DNA of 64,000 bases from Cyclobacteriaceae bacterium (GCA_028285685.1 JANQOR010000004.1:62001-126000); one strand, 5' to 3'. Numbered from the stretch's first letter, positions 53,783-62,751 are shown. Notes: generated by a model from the sequence alone, not told the origin. Translations and numbers: made by a program.

Positions 53783-54376
53783 CTATTCCCAGTTCCCTGC
53801 TGTCGTCACACTTGTCCGTGATCCAAAACGTAAGGGTTTTCTGGTATTATATTCACTTTCTTCGTCTCTATTGGGATCTACAGGCCGAGGATTAACTACC
53901 TCAATTACATTCACATCTACTCCAGCTTTTTTAATCTTATCAGCCCACAGAAGGAATTTTGTATCAGGACTTATTCCCGGGACGATTGCCAGGGTTGCCA
54001 AATTAAAGTTAGGCCATTTTGCTTTTGTAAACAACGAATCTCGAACAGGTACGGTACCTAGGGTATCGATGGTTACCGAGATACTATCTGCTCCATACGG
54101 TAGTTGAAAGACTTCCTCCGTTTTTTGGGTGATATAGAAATTACCACTATCAATAAAGGTCATCAGATTGTCCCAGTCACTTGTATACTGACCATTCACA
54201 GCGAGGTAAGCAACCTGGGCTTCGCGAATCATCATCAAGCTTTCAATAATATCAGCTTCCATTCTCGCAATTCTCTCTTCCTCGCTGATTGCGAAGTTAA
54301 TTCTGTAGATCAAAAACGCAGCTAATCCTATTGCGATTACAAAGAATACGAGTGATAAAATCTTGGTTTTGTCCAT
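53783..54376 (-). CDS. Membrane-anchored protein with pilin-like N-terminus
   Basis: 197 residues. One N-terminal helix (ILSLVFFVIAIGLAAFLIYRI) then EEERIARMEADIIESLMMIREAQVAYLAVNGQYTSDWDNL, which resembles the alpha-helical stalk and the AQ-x-Y-x-x-NGxYt region of type IV pilins and pseudopilins. The prepilin cleavage site (G|FTLxE) is absent, so it is unlikely to be processed as a pilin. Function unknown. First gene of the unit with DUF3822 and coaD. Confidence 0.7.
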   Translation of the reverse strand: MDKTKILSLVFFVIAIGLAAFLIYRINFAISEEERIARMEADIIESLMMIREAQVAYLAVNGQYTSDWDNLMTFIDSGNFYITQKTEEVFQLPYGADSISVTIDTLGTVPVRDSLFTKAKWPNFNLATLAIVPGISPDTKFLLWADKIKKAGVDVNVIEVVNPRPVDPNRDEESEYNTRKPLRFGSRTSVTTAGNWE

Positions 54377-54440
54377 CTCCTTATGTTAGGTTTTTGCAAT
54401 TATAAATATTTAATAGGGTTCTTGAAAGCCACCCTTGCTA

Positions 54441-54944
54441 TTAATACTTAAAACTAAATAAACCCCTAAGTTCAAGGGCCTTTTCTGGGGCTTTTGCATC
54501 ACTAAATATTCCGTGAAGCAATTTCGGGTCCATACGAGATATTTCATCATAAGATAAGAATGATGCTTCCACCATAATTTGAGCTGATTTGCTGAACTCG
54601 GGATCTTCTCCAAGTGACAACTTGCCCTCTATGCTTTCCACTTTGTAAAATAATTCAATTGCGTGATGTTTCTTATTTATTAGTTCAAAGACAAAAAGAA
54701 ACTCTTTTACCTCAATTTTCAGACCAGTTTCCTCCAAAAACTCTCGTTTCAGTGCCTCCTCGGCAGATTCGCCAAAGTCAATTCCTCCACCTGGGGGCGC
54801 CCACAAGTGTCCTTTCTGTCCAATTGATGAATGTTTGATGAGTAGGATCGTGTTTCCCTTTGTGAGCAGGCCACATACTCTTACTCGTACCTTGCCAGTA
54901 AAGACAGATAGGTCTTTGTTCGATGATGCTAACATTTCTACCAA
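54441..54944 (-). CDS. Nudix hydrolase
   Basis: 167 residues. Nudix box GGGIDFGESAEEALKREFLEETGLKIEV (residues ~52-79) with catalytic Glu pair EET. The N-terminus VRVRVCGLLTKGNTILLIKHS is the first strand pair. Typical of broad-range ADP-ribose/NADH or dNTP pyrophosphatases. Single gene, divergent from the DUF1573 protein gene. Confidence 0.88.
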   Translation of the reverse strand: MVEMLASSNKDLSVFTGKVRVRVCGLLTKGNTILLIKHSSIGQKGHLWAPPGGGIDFGESAEEALKREFLEETGLKIEVKEFLFVFELINKKHHAIELFYKVESIEGKLSLGEDPEFSKSAQIMVEASFLSYDEISRMDPKLLHGIFSDAKAPEKALELRGLFSFKY

Positions 54945-54981
54945 TGCTTTCGTTATTTTTGAAAGAAAAATTCAAGGTATA

Positions 54982-55389
54982 ATGAAATATTTAGTATCTC
55001 TAATTTTAGTAGGCGTTGGTTTTTTTGGATTTGCTCAAGAAGAGACTGCTGAGCCTTTGACCGGACCAAAAATCTCCTTTACAGAGAGTATGTTTGATTT
55101 TGGTGATATTACCCAGGGCGATAAGGTGGAGCATATCTTCGAGTTTGAGAATGTTGGAAATGAACCACTAATTCTTTCGGATGTTCGCACCACCTGCGGC
55201 TGCACTGCTCCTGAATGGCCAAGAGAACCTGTTGCGCCAGGCGCAACCGCATCGGTGAGAGTGGTATTTAACAGTGCCGGTAAGATGGGTGTTCAAAACA
55301 AGGTGATCACAGTAATGTCCAATGCGGTCAACAATCCTGCCAGGGTAAAAATTGTGACGAATGTTTTGAGAGAGAAACCAAACAAGTAG
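54982..55389 (+). CDS. DUF1573 domain exported protein
   Basis: 135 residues from ATG 54982, giving the signal peptide MKYLVSLILVGVGFFGFAQ; the frame extends back into the divergent Nudix gene and is not coding there. Mature part is one immunoglobulin-like DUF1573 domain (FDFGDITQGDKVEHIFEFENVGNEPL, VRTTCGCTAPEWP, VRVVFNSAGKMG). The CGC cysteine pair is typical. Role unknown; this domain occurs singly or in repeats in Bacteroidota surface proteins. Confidence 0.88.
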   Translation: MKYLVSLILVGVGFFGFAQEETAEPLTGPKISFTESMFDFGDITQGDKVEHIFEFENVGNEPLILSDVRTTCGCTAPEWPREPVAPGATASVRVVFNSAGKMGVQNKVITVMSNAVNNPARVKIVTNVLREKPNK

Positions 55390-55390
55390 G

Positions 55391-56059
55391 TTAGTTCCTC
55401 AGTCCAAAGATGGCACTGCCAATTCGGACCATGTTGCTACCAGCCTTCAAGGCGAGCTTATAATCTCCACTCATTCCCATGGAAAGAACGTTTAGTTCAA
55501 CATTGGAATGAGTGGATTTTTCTTTTGTCCGATCGTACAGATCTTTTAGTCCCTCGAACTCGCTGGAAACAAGAGCGTCATTATCTGAGTTGGTGGCCAT
55601 TCCCATTAAACCAACGATTCTAACATTCTTCAGCAGATCAAGTTCCGCACCTTCAATAAGCGCTTCAAGCTCTTCCTTGCTTAATCCGAATTTCGTTTCC
55701 TCTGACGCAATGTGAACTTGTAGAAGGCAATCAATAGTGCGATTATTCCTTTCGGCCTGCTTGTTTATTTCCTTAAGAAGTCTCAAACTATCGACACCAT
55801 GAATTAGATGAACATAGGGAGCGAGGTATTTAACCTTATTTCGCTGCAGATGGCCTATCATGTGCCATTTGATTTCATTGGGAAGTTGCTCTGCCTTCGC
55901 AGAAAGCTCCTGAACTTTGTTTTCACCAAAATGCCGATGGCCCACATCGTAGGCCTCCATGATGCTTTCTGCAGGTTTTGTTTTACTTACCGCTACGAGG
56001 GTACATCCTTCCGGTAGTGTAGAATTGACTGAGGCTAATCGCTCTTTGATAGAATTCAT
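55391..56059 (-). CDS. YggS/PROSC family PLP-binding protein
   Basis: 222 residues, PLP homeostasis protein. The PLP lysine is in TLVAVSKTKPAESI; HFGENKVQE, WHMIGHLQRNKVKYL and LSMGMSGDYKLALKAGSNMVRIGSAIFG are family motifs. It binds PLP without catalysis and influences amino acid pools. Not clustered with cell-division genes here, unlike in Gram-positives. Convergent with DUF1573; divergent from GH3. Confidence 0.95.
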   Translation of the reverse strand: MNSIKERLASVNSTLPEGCTLVAVSKTKPAESIMEAYDVGHRHFGENKVQELSAKAEQLPNEIKWHMIGHLQRNKVKYLAPYVHLIHGVDSLRLLKEINKQAERNNRTIDCLLQVHIASEETKFGLSKEELEALIEGAELDLLKNVRIVGLMGMATNSDNDALVSSEFEGLKDLYDRTKEKSTHSNVELNVLSMGMSGDYKLALKAGSNMVRIGSAIFGLRN

Positions 56060-56128
56060 GTCATTGAATGGCTAACTTTGCTTTACTTTTGGTCGTCCCA
56101 CGGCAAAGGGACTACTGACCGATTTCGA

Positions 56129-57685
56129 ATGGCAATTTTAGGAACTTTATTAAAAAAAGGAATCATGCTTCGGGAAAGTCTGGAGCAACTTTATTCCTCT
56201 CCTATTGATTTGCAGAAACAGGAACTTCGAAACCTCTTAATTCAGGCAGAACTGAGCCAATTTGGTCAGGCCTATGATTTCACCAAAGTCCTCAAGTCCT
56301 TCAGAGGGAATGATAATGATAAATTTTACGAAGAATTCAGGAACAGTATTCCGGTGTTCGATTATGACAAGATCTACGCAGAATGGTGGCATTTGGCTAA
56401 AGAAGGCAAAAGGGACATTTGCTGGCCGGGAAAGATCAAGTATTTTGCATTGAGCTCAGGCACAGCGGGGGCATCGTCTAAGTATATTCCTATTACCCGC
56501 GAGATGATCAAGTCGATTCGCAAAACTTCCATGCGGCAGATCATGACCATGTCCAAATACGATTTACCTGCCGCACATTTTTCAAGAGGCATTCTTATGC
56601 TGGGAGGTAGTACTGACCTGAAGAGAAATGGTCACTATTTCGAGGGTGATTTAAGTGGTATAACTACCTCACAAATTCCTTTTTGGTTTCAGCATTTTTA
56701 TAAGCCTGGAAAAAAGATTGCCAAAAATCAAAACTGGAATGAGAAGCTGGAGGAAATTGTAATGTCAGCCAGAGAGTGGGATATTGGGATAGTCGCAGGT
56801 GTACCGGCGTGGATTCAGATTTTGATGGAAAAGATCATCGACTACCACCACGTCAGAACAATCCACGATATCTGGCCTAACCTTCGAATTTTTGTTCACG
56901 GTGGTGTTTCGTTCGAGCCATATAAAAAGGGATTTGAGAAATTGTTGGGAAGATCTCTGATTTACATGGAAACATACCTGGCCTCCGAAGGGTTCATCGC
57001 ATTTCAGGCCTTTCCCGATAGAAAATCGATGCGCCTGGTGCTGAATAATGGCATCTTTTATGAATTCATTCCCTTCAACAGGCACAACTTTGACGAGGAA
57101 GGTGTCCTTCGAGAAAACCCCGAGACTTACAAGATTGACCAGATCGAAGAGGGACAAGACTATGCTGTGCTAATCTCAACGAACGCCGGTACTTGGAGAT
57201 ATTTGATTGGAGATGTAATACGTTTCGAATCAATTCAGGAATCGGAAATAACTATAGTAGGGCGGACAAAACACTTCTTAAGCCTTTGCGGAGAACATCT
57301 AAGTTCCGACAATATGAATAAGGCGATAGAGCTGGTAGAGCGGGAGCTGAACATTGATATCCGCGAATTTACCTTGCTTGGGGAGCCGAAAGATTCTTTA
57401 TTTGCCCATCATTGGTATATCGGTACGGATGATCGAGTAGACGAGGATCAGTTGTGCTCACTTATTGACCGAAAAATTATGGAGTTGAATGATGATTATA
57501 AGGTGGAGAGGGGATCTGCGCTAAAAGAAGTTAAGTTGAAAGTAATTCCTACGTCTGCGTTCTACGGTTGGATGGAGCTTCAAGGAAAGATCGGCAGTCA
57601 AAACAAGTTTCCCAGGGTCTTGAAAAAAGAGAAAGCGCTGGAATGGAAAAAGTTTCTTGGTGAGCAAAACATGGTAATAAGCTAG
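56129..57685 (+). CDS. GH3-like acyl-adenylate-forming protein
   Basis: 518 residues from ATG 56129 (MAILGTLLKKGIMLRESLEQL), chosen as the start conserved at the front of bacterial GH3 proteins. The adenylation signature FALSSGTAGASSKYIPIT, the YMETYLASEGFIAFQ block and GTWRYLIGDVIRFE are those of the GH3 auxin-conjugating family. Bacterial members have no confirmed substrate; amino-acid ligation to an acid is a family inference. The stop codon shares one base with the start of the LysE gene. Confidence 0.9.
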   Translation: MAILGTLLKKGIMLRESLEQLYSSPIDLQKQELRNLLIQAELSQFGQAYDFTKVLKSFRGNDNDKFYEEFRNSIPVFDYDKIYAEWWHLAKEGKRDICWPGKIKYFALSSGTAGASSKYIPITREMIKSIRKTSMRQIMTMSKYDLPAAHFSRGILMLGGSTDLKRNGHYFEGDLSGITTSQIPFWFQHFYKPGKKIAKNQNWNEKLEEIVMSAREWDIGIVAGVPAWIQILMEKIIDYHHVRTIHDIWPNLRIFVHGGVSFEPYKKGFEKLLGRSLIYMETYLASEGFIAFQAFPDRKSMRLVLNNGIFYEFIPFNRHNFDEEGVLRENPETYKIDQIEEGQDYAVLISTNAGTWRYLIGDVIRFESIQESEITIVGRTKHFLSLCGEHLSSDNMNKAIELVERELNIDIREFTLLGEPKDSLFAHHWYIGTDDRVDEDQLCSLIDRKIMELNDDYKVERGSALKEVKLKVIPTSAFYGWMELQGKIGSQNKFPRVLKKEKALEWKKFLGEQNMVIS

Positions 57686-58302
57686 TGCCTCCATTCATCA
57701 ATGGTCTTCTCTTTGGTCTGATTTTCCTCTTTTCACTTGGACCGGCATTTTTTGCTCTTATTCAGACGAGTATTCAACATGGTTTCCGAAAAGCGATGTT
57801 CTTTGCTGTGGGAGTCTCGGTATCGGATATTTTTTTCGTAGTGGTAATCCTTTTTGGTTTGGCAAAAATTTTAGAAACAGATGATTTTAAATTCTGGATT
57901 GCTATTTTCGGTTCGGCGATGCTAAGTGCTTACGCTGTTTACTCATGGCTAAAAAAGCCCGTAGTTCAAGAGGTGGAGTTGACCAATGACGTGAATTATC
58001 TCAAGTATGTTTTCAAAGGATTTATTCTAAATGGTATTAACCCATTTATCATTATTTTCTGGTTGACCTGGATAAGTACCGTCTCCGTGAATTTTGATTA
58101 TGGATTTAATCAGCAAATCCTGTTTTTTGTTGGGATGCTGGTCTCCATTCTCAGTTTAGATTTGGTAAAAGCTTTTATTGCCAATAAACTCAAACATTTG
58201 ATCACGGTCAACTTTGTCAGGACCATGAACAGGGTAGTGGCAGTTGTGATGCTGATTTTTGCAGCTCGTATTGTTTACTACCTTATCGAGAATTACCCAT
58301 AA
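57685..58302 (+). CDS. LysE family translocator (amino acid exporter)
   Basis: 205 residues, six membrane helices. LysE features: GLIFLFSLGPAFFALIQTSIQHGFRKAMFFAVGVSVSDIFF at the N-terminus, GFILNGINPFIIIFWLTW in the middle. GTG start at 57685 overlaps the GH3 stop by one base. Likely exports an amino acid or analogue; the specificity is not readable. Co-transcription with GH3 might reflect handling of an amino acid conjugate, but this is speculation. Confidence 0.88.
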   Translation: MPPFINGLLFGLIFLFSLGPAFFALIQTSIQHGFRKAMFFAVGVSVSDIFFVVVILFGLAKILETDDFKFWIAIFGSAMLSAYAVYSWLKKPVVQEVELTNDVNYLKYVFKGFILNGINPFIIIFWLTWISTVSVNFDYGFNQQILFFVGMLVSILSLDLVKAFIANKLKHLITVNFVRTMNRVVAVVMLIFAARIVYYLIENYP

Positions 58303-58327
58303 AAAAAGCATGCTTTTAAAGCATGCT
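58301..58327 (-). terminator. Intrinsic terminator for the 58352 gene
   Basis: AGCATGC (58307-58313) / GCATGCT (58321-58327), loop of seven, followed on the minus strand by a run of seven T (58301-58307 read as A on plus). It ends inside or beside the LysE stop codon, so it acts on the minus-strand gene; no comparable T-run follows on the plus strand. Confidence 0.7.
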
Positions 58328-58351
58328 GAGGCATTATTTTGATGCTTCCTG

Positions 58352-58717
58352 TTATTTTGTAGAAAAGCCAAAAACTTTGTGCAGAGACTCCTCATCGTCT
58401 TTTGCTTCTACCACTACCGTGTAGGTGTCGGCAATCGGGTTGATAAACCTGGATATATCTACTTTGGAACCATTTTCAACAAACTCAGCACTACCATTAA
58501 CTGAGATAGTGAACTCTTTTTCTTCAAGGCTTTTTACAAAAACCTTTGTCTTGACCGGGTAAACAGGCTGCCCGCTTTCCACACCGATCGGGCTTTCTGA
58601 AAATTGAAGTTGAACCGCTTGCGGTTTCTCACTTTGTGAAAGACCAATTAATTCTCCAAATGAGATGGTGAAGTTGAAGGTGATTGCTGAGGTTAATAGG
58701 ACGACGAACTTGATCAT
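58352..58717 (-). CDS. Exported protein of unknown function
   Basis: 121 residues with an N-terminal signal peptide (MIKFVVLLTSAITFNFTISFG). The mature part is acidic and beta-rich, possibly one Ig-like domain (VKTKVFVKSLEEKEFTISVNGSAEF ... ISRFINPIADTYTVVVEAKDDE). No family recognised. It has its own intrinsic terminator directly after. About 190 bases separate it from the ABC permease that follows. Confidence 0.65.
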   Translation of the reverse strand: MIKFVVLLTSAITFNFTISFGELIGLSQSEKPQAVQLQFSESPIGVESGQPVYPVKTKVFVKSLEEKEFTISVNGSAEFVENGSKVDISRFINPIADTYTVVVEAKDDEESLHKVFGFSTK

Positions 58718-58909
58718 AACCGATGAGATTTTATTCTATAACTGTTGTACTAAATTAACATTGTAAACGACCAAAACCCCAAGTTCGTATCTTCAAAAAT
58801 TACAATTTTCGTTGAGTTTGCTGATTGAGATGTTGAATACCCTGATTTAGAGGATGAAGCTTCGGTCTCTAAAAATGAGTGCAGCATTTTTGTCGACGAA
58901 ATTGCTTGA

Positions 58910-59737
58910 TTAAGCCTTTAAGTCTTTTTTATTGAGGATAAAAACGATGGTATACGTGAAAATTGCAAGCCAACCCGAGGCGATTAACCATTCGTGCCAG
59001 AGTACATTGTCTTGAATTTCTTGGAAGAAATATCTTTGAAATGGAACATGTATCAAATTATTGATTGAGAACACCGGAAAGAATTTTGCAAGCCAGGCTG
59101 TTTGGTCTTTGATTGGATCAGCGTGCTGAAGAATGGCGGTTGCGATTGGTTCCAGAAACGAGGAGTAAAAGAATAGAAGTACGATGGCGAACCCTGCTTT
59201 TTTGATAACCAATCCCACCAAGAACGCTAACATACTGAAAATCACAAGTTGGTAGAAATAGGCGAGCACAAATTCCAGTTCATCAAAAATGTATTTCAGA
59301 TCAGTTACGCTTGAGTAGATAAATCCGGTGATAAGTCCCGAAGTAAACAATACAACTGTGCAGACACCAGCCAGAAATAAGACCAGTGTAAATTTCGATA
59401 AGATGAATTCCTTTTTGCTCACTCCGTCTATGATATTCTGCCTCATCGTATTGTAGGAGATATCATTGTTGACGGAAATGATGACAATAAATGCAATTAA
59501 GATTTTGACAAACGAACCTAGCCATGATGTGTTTTGCCAAATATCAGGAAAGTCATAGATCGGAATGATTGTCGGATCGATTCCATCAAAATCAGCACCT
59601 AGGTTTTTCAGCCATTCCAGAAAAAACACACCACCGTTCGTGATGACCAATTGAGCTAAGAGGTAAATTCCAAATAGAACCCAAAAGATCCTGTAGTGCT
59701 TTAGCTTCAACCATTCCAGCGTAAATGCTCTAATCAT
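58910..59737 (-). CDS. ABC-2 type permease
   Basis: 275 residues, six membrane helices. Starts with a short amphipathic segment (MIRAFTLEWLKLKHYRIF) then helix 1, and SYNTMRQNIIDGVSKKEF between helices 2 and 3 resembles the ABC-2 coupling region. Transported substrate unknown; homologues include ABC-2 transporters of bacteriocin immunity and drug type. Start overlaps the ATPase stop by eight bases. Confidence 0.85.
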   Translation of the reverse strand: MIRAFTLEWLKLKHYRIFWVLFGIYLLAQLVITNGGVFFLEWLKNLGADFDGIDPTIIPIYDFPDIWQNTSWLGSFVKILIAFIVIISVNNDISYNTMRQNIIDGVSKKEFILSKFTLVLFLAGVCTVVLFTSGLITGFIYSSVTDLKYIFDELEFVLAYFYQLVIFSMLAFLVGLVIKKAGFAIVLLFFYSSFLEPIATAILQHADPIKDQTAWLAKFFPVFSINNLIHVPFQRYFFQEIQDNVLWHEWLIASGWLAIFTYTIVFILNKKDLKA

Positions 59738-60626
59738 TTTCCTTTAGTATTTTGAGAAATTCTTGTTCTAATGATCGGGACTGTTGGAGTAGTTTTCTGA
59801 GAGAGATTCCTTTGTCAAAGCAGAATCGATTCAAATCTTCAGAGGAATGACCTTCCTTCAGCTGGACAAACAATGATCCATTTTCACTCGTCACTTTTTC
59901 CATTCCACCGTACGATTCGATGTTAGACGTCAGATTTTCCATATTCGAGGCAGCAATCTCCACCACATTGGTTTCTCCAAGAATATCGTTGACAGATCCC
60001 TCGTGAAGTTTTTCGCCTTTTCTCAGGATGCAAAAATGTGTGCACACTTTTTGTACTTCATCTAGCAAGTGGCTGGCCATTATAATGGTCTTTCCATCTG
60101 CGGCAATTTGCTTGATCAGGGTTCGGACCTCAGCAATTCCCTCAGGGTCAAGGCCGTTGGTTGGCTCATCTAATATCAATACAGGTGGGTTGGAGAGGAG
60201 TGCGGCCGCTATCGAAAGCCGCTGCTTCATTCCCAGGCTGTAGGTCTTGTATTTATCATTTCGACGTTCATGCAAATCGACCCGCTTGAGGATGTTGTCG
60301 ATGTTGTCTGTTCCGCAGTTTTTTATGTGCGCTACTATGCGCAGGTTTTGGACAGCGGTTAGGTAACTGTAAAAACAGGGCGTTTCAAGAATGGAACCGA
60401 TTTGCTGCCTGGCTTTAACGTTATTCATGCCATCGAACCACTTGAAGTCACCGTTTGAAGGAGCAACGACTTCCAAGATCATACCTAGTGTAGTGGTTTT
60501 TCCGCTTCCGTTAGGACCCAATATTCCATATACCTGTCCAGATTCGACCGTGAGGTCAAGATCGTTCACTGCCGTGATCTTGCCAAAATGCTTTGTGAGC
60601 TTGTTTATTTTAAGGACACTGCTCAT
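59730..60626 (-). CDS. ABC transporter ATP-binding protein
   Basis: 298 residues. Walker A GILGPNGSGKTTTLGMIL, signature YSLGMKQRLSIAAALL, Walker B VLILDEPTNGLDPEG and H-loop MASHLLDE are all present. The C-terminal ~80 residues are a short accessory domain found in CcmA-like ATPases. Works with the permease encoded by the following gene. Its start overlaps the preceding DUF4252 gene by four bases, coupling transporter and regulator unit. Confidence 0.94.
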   Translation of the reverse strand: MSSVLKINKLTKHFGKITAVNDLDLTVESGQVYGILGPNGSGKTTTLGMILEVVAPSNGDFKWFDGMNNVKARQQIGSILETPCFYSYLTAVQNLRIVAHIKNCGTDNIDNILKRVDLHERRNDKYKTYSLGMKQRLSIAAALLSNPPVLILDEPTNGLDPEGIAEVRTLIKQIAADGKTIIMASHLLDEVQKVCTHFCILRKGEKLHEGSVNDILGETNVVEIAASNMENLTSNIESYGGMEKVTSENGSLFVQLKEGHSSEDLNRFCFDKGISLRKLLQQSRSLEQEFLKILKEND

Positions 60627-61096
60627 CTATCTAGATTCCGTTGTAATAAAGTTAGCATATCGCCACTCTCAAATGTTTCGATCAGTTTCGGAATCTTTTG
60701 AAAAGCGATGGCTCCTCTGAGGTAGAAGGCAGCGACTCTTCCATCTCCTCCAGAAACTCCTACATACTCCTCTTCCTTACCCAAGATGATCAAATTTACC
60801 TTGCCCGTCATTGCGATGTATTCTTCATATCCTAAGGCACGATAGTCATTTGTCCAATCAGTGTATGAATCATCTGATGATGTTCCTGAATCCATAATGT
60901 AGATGAGCAGTTTCTCCACATCATTCACCATTTCATAAAACGCCGGATCTTTTTTGATATTTATCATGCGAAGCGTGCTTGGATATAAGCACACCTTTAT
61001 GTCTCTTCTGTTTTCAGCAAAGTCCTTTATGATCGACTCCTGGGAGAACCCGGAGAAGGAATATAAAAGAACAAGTAAGATCAAGGTGTTTCGCAT
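60623..61096 (-). CDS. DUF4252-like exported protein 2
   Basis: 157 residues from ATG 61096, with signal peptide MRNTLILLVLLYSFSGFSQ. The mature protein (IKVCLYPSTLRMINIKKDPAFYEMVNDVEKLLIYIM ... VNLIILGKEEEYVGVSGG) resembles the DUF4252 proteins that accompany ECF sigma factors in Bacteroidota. A longer frame from 61153 lacks a signal at the right place. It couples by four bases to the ATPase. Function unknown, possibly envelope sensing. Confidence 0.65.
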   Translation of the reverse strand: MRNTLILLVLLYSFSGFSQESIIKDFAENRRDIKVCLYPSTLRMINIKKDPAFYEMVNDVEKLLIYIMDSGTSSDDSYTDWTNDYRALGYEEYIAMTGKVNLIILGKEEEYVGVSGGDGRVAAFYLRGAIAFQKIPKLIETFESGDMLTLLQRNLDR

Positions 61097-61131
61097 AGGC
61101 AAATTCAAAGGTATAATCTTCCATAAACAAT

Positions 61132-61175
61132 CAACCCAGGCTACCAATACCATGCACGATCGGCAACCCGGGCTA
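61132..61175 (-). repeat. Short direct repeat between the two DUF4252 genes
   Basis: CAACCCAGGCTA (61132-61143) and CAACCCGGGCTA (61164-61175), 11 of 12 bases identical and 32 bases apart, in the 98-base gap just upstream of the second DUF4252 gene. Could be an operator or an mRNA processing site. Nothing else supports a role. Confidence 0.35.
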
Positions 61176-61194
61176 ATGAATTAATTTAAGTCAA

Positions 61195-61749
61195 TTAGTT
61201 TCTGTCATTATCATCATCATCCTCGTAATCATCATCAAGATTTCTGAGGTGTTGCATTCCATGAACCCTCATAGAACTGGCCAATTTGGAAATCTTCTTT
61301 AGGTCTATTTCTCCGTAAAGGCTAAGGAGTGCAAATTTGCTTTTACCTCCAGCCACAAGAATGAGTTCTTCAATTTTTCCACCGTTCTCTTTTATGGAGA
61401 TTTTTACGTTTTCTTCTGCATCGGTAATGGTCATTAATTCCTCATATCCTTCTTTGTCCACATCTGCCACAGCGCCAGCGTATATTCTCTTAGACTCTGC
61501 TGATTCCACATTTTCTCCAACTACAGCTTTAAGTCCTTTGAGCTTGCTAATGGCATCAAGGAATTCCTTTTCGTCTTCTGTGTTTGCATCGAGTTCGGTA
61601 AACAGCGAAAACATTTTGCTGCTCACTGATACTTTCGTAAAGTCCTCGTCGCTCGAATACTTCTCGAAGTATTTTGTCATTACCGCACCTTGGCTGAAGG
61701 CAAGGTTGCCTGCACCAAGAATCAACATTATTGCTACTAACTTTTTCAT
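61195..61749 (-). CDS. DUF4252 exported protein 1
   Basis: 184 residues from ATG 61749, beginning with signal peptide MKKLVAIMLILGAGNLAFSQ. FEKYSSDEDFTKVSVSSKMFSLF and the acidic tail LRNLDDDYEDDDDNDRN are characteristic of DUF4252. Part of the ECF sigma unit; an extra-cytoplasmic target or sensor of the sigma factor is likely. Function unknown. Confidence 0.8.
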   Translation of the reverse strand: MKKLVAIMLILGAGNLAFSQGAVMTKYFEKYSSDEDFTKVSVSSKMFSLFTELDANTEDEKEFLDAISKLKGLKAVVGENVESAESKRIYAGAVADVDKEGYEELMTITDAEENVKISIKENGGKIEELILVAGGKSKFALLSLYGEIDLKKISKLASSMRVHGMQHLRNLDDDYEDDDDNDRN

Positions 61750-61832
61750 TTTTGTCTTTTTAATGGTCAATTTTTTATTTGTCTTCCGGGTTTAAGTGGA
61801 AGCGTTTTTGGTTTTGATTTCCGAATGAGTTT

Positions 61833-62264
61833 TTAAAGTGCTTCTGATTCTTCTTTAAGCTCTTCTTTGGCCTTGTTAATTTTGGTCAACTCCAATGCGT
61901 AAGATTGTCCTTCGTTGAGTCCGGAGCCAATCATCATCAGGGCTCGCCTGGTTTCTTCCAGAGCTCGTTGCGGATCTTCTATCGCAAAGGGGTCTTTGTT
62001 AGACTCTTGCAATACAAGTGCCGCCGTGATCAATCCTATCGCAACTGTTGCCGCCGCTGAAAGCCATGTCCTTCTTGAGTTTTTCTTCACCTTTGGGTTG
62101 AACTTAACTTCTTGTTCTTTTTTTAAAAACCTGAAATAGTCCGATTCCTTTGAAAGTGCTGGATTTTCTACGAAATGTGATTTCACTCTCTTTTCTTCTT
62201 CGAGCGTCGTTTCTCCATTCCAATATTTTTCAATCAGCTGTTCAATTGGCGATTCCATAGGCAT
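61833..62264 (-). CDS. Putative anti-sigma factor with one membrane helix
   Basis: 143 residues. N-terminal cytoplasmic part (IEQLIEKYWNGETTLEEEKRVKSHFVENPAL) resembles the zinc-less anti-sigma-domain helices, followed by one helix (WLSAAATVAIGLITAALVL, near 68-86) and an acidic helical tail (EETRRALMMIGSGLNE). It overlaps the ECF sigma gene by 23 bases. Assignment as anti-sigma is by position and topology; no zinc-binding HxxxCxxC motif is present. Confidence 0.7.
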   Translation of the reverse strand: MPMESPIEQLIEKYWNGETTLEEEKRVKSHFVENPALSKESDYFRFLKKEQEVKFNPKVKKNSRRTWLSAAATVAIGLITAALVLQESNKDPFAIEDPQRALEETRRALMMIGSGLNEGQSYALELTKINKAKEELKEESEAL

Positions 62265-62751
62265 CTATTTTTTGCATGGCATCCTTTACTTTTTTCCGTG
62301 CCCTGTGGATGTTGACTTTCACGTCACTTTCCGTCAGTGCACATGTCTCCGCTATCTCCTGGTAGCTCAATTCCTCCACCTCTCGAAGGTGAAAGACCTC
62401 ACGTTGCTTTTTAGGTAAGGTATCCAGAATGTCTTTCAGCCATACCATTTGATCAGAATTGATGGCTTCCTGATCCGCTGGACTCGAAACTTGTAAATTC
62501 ACCACTTTCTCGTCCAGGTCTGTATACCGGTTGCGTCGCAACGTTTCAATACATCTATTTCTCACGATCCGAAAAGCCCATGCATTGGCTTTTTCAATTT
62601 TTGAAAGGTCGTGACGAATGTTCCAAATTTTGGCTAGGCAATCCTGTACTACATCACGTGCAGTCTCAGGTTCGTGAACGATCGACAGTGCATATCGATA
62701 CATACCGTCTGAGGCTGGAATGATTAGCTCGTTATATAACTTGGTAGACAT
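62242..62751 (-). CDS. ECF RNA polymerase sigma factor
   Basis: 169 residues from ATG 62751 (MSTKLYNELIIPASDGMYRYA). Region 2 (YRYALSIVHEPETARDVVQDCLAKIW) binds RNA polymerase; region 4 (TLPKKQREVFHLREVEELSYQEIAETCALTESDVKVNIHRARKKV) recognises the -35 element. The frame upstream to 62835 lacks a family match. The gene heads a transcript with the anti-sigma gene, two DUF4252 genes and the ABC-2 transporter. Confidence 0.9.
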   Translation of the reverse strand: MSTKLYNELIIPASDGMYRYALSIVHEPETARDVVQDCLAKIWNIRHDLSKIEKANAWAFRIVRNRCIETLRRNRYTDLDEKVVNLQVSSPADQEAINSDQMVWLKDILDTLPKKQREVFHLREVEELSYQEIAETCALTESDVKVNIHRARKKVKDAMQKIDAYGIAN

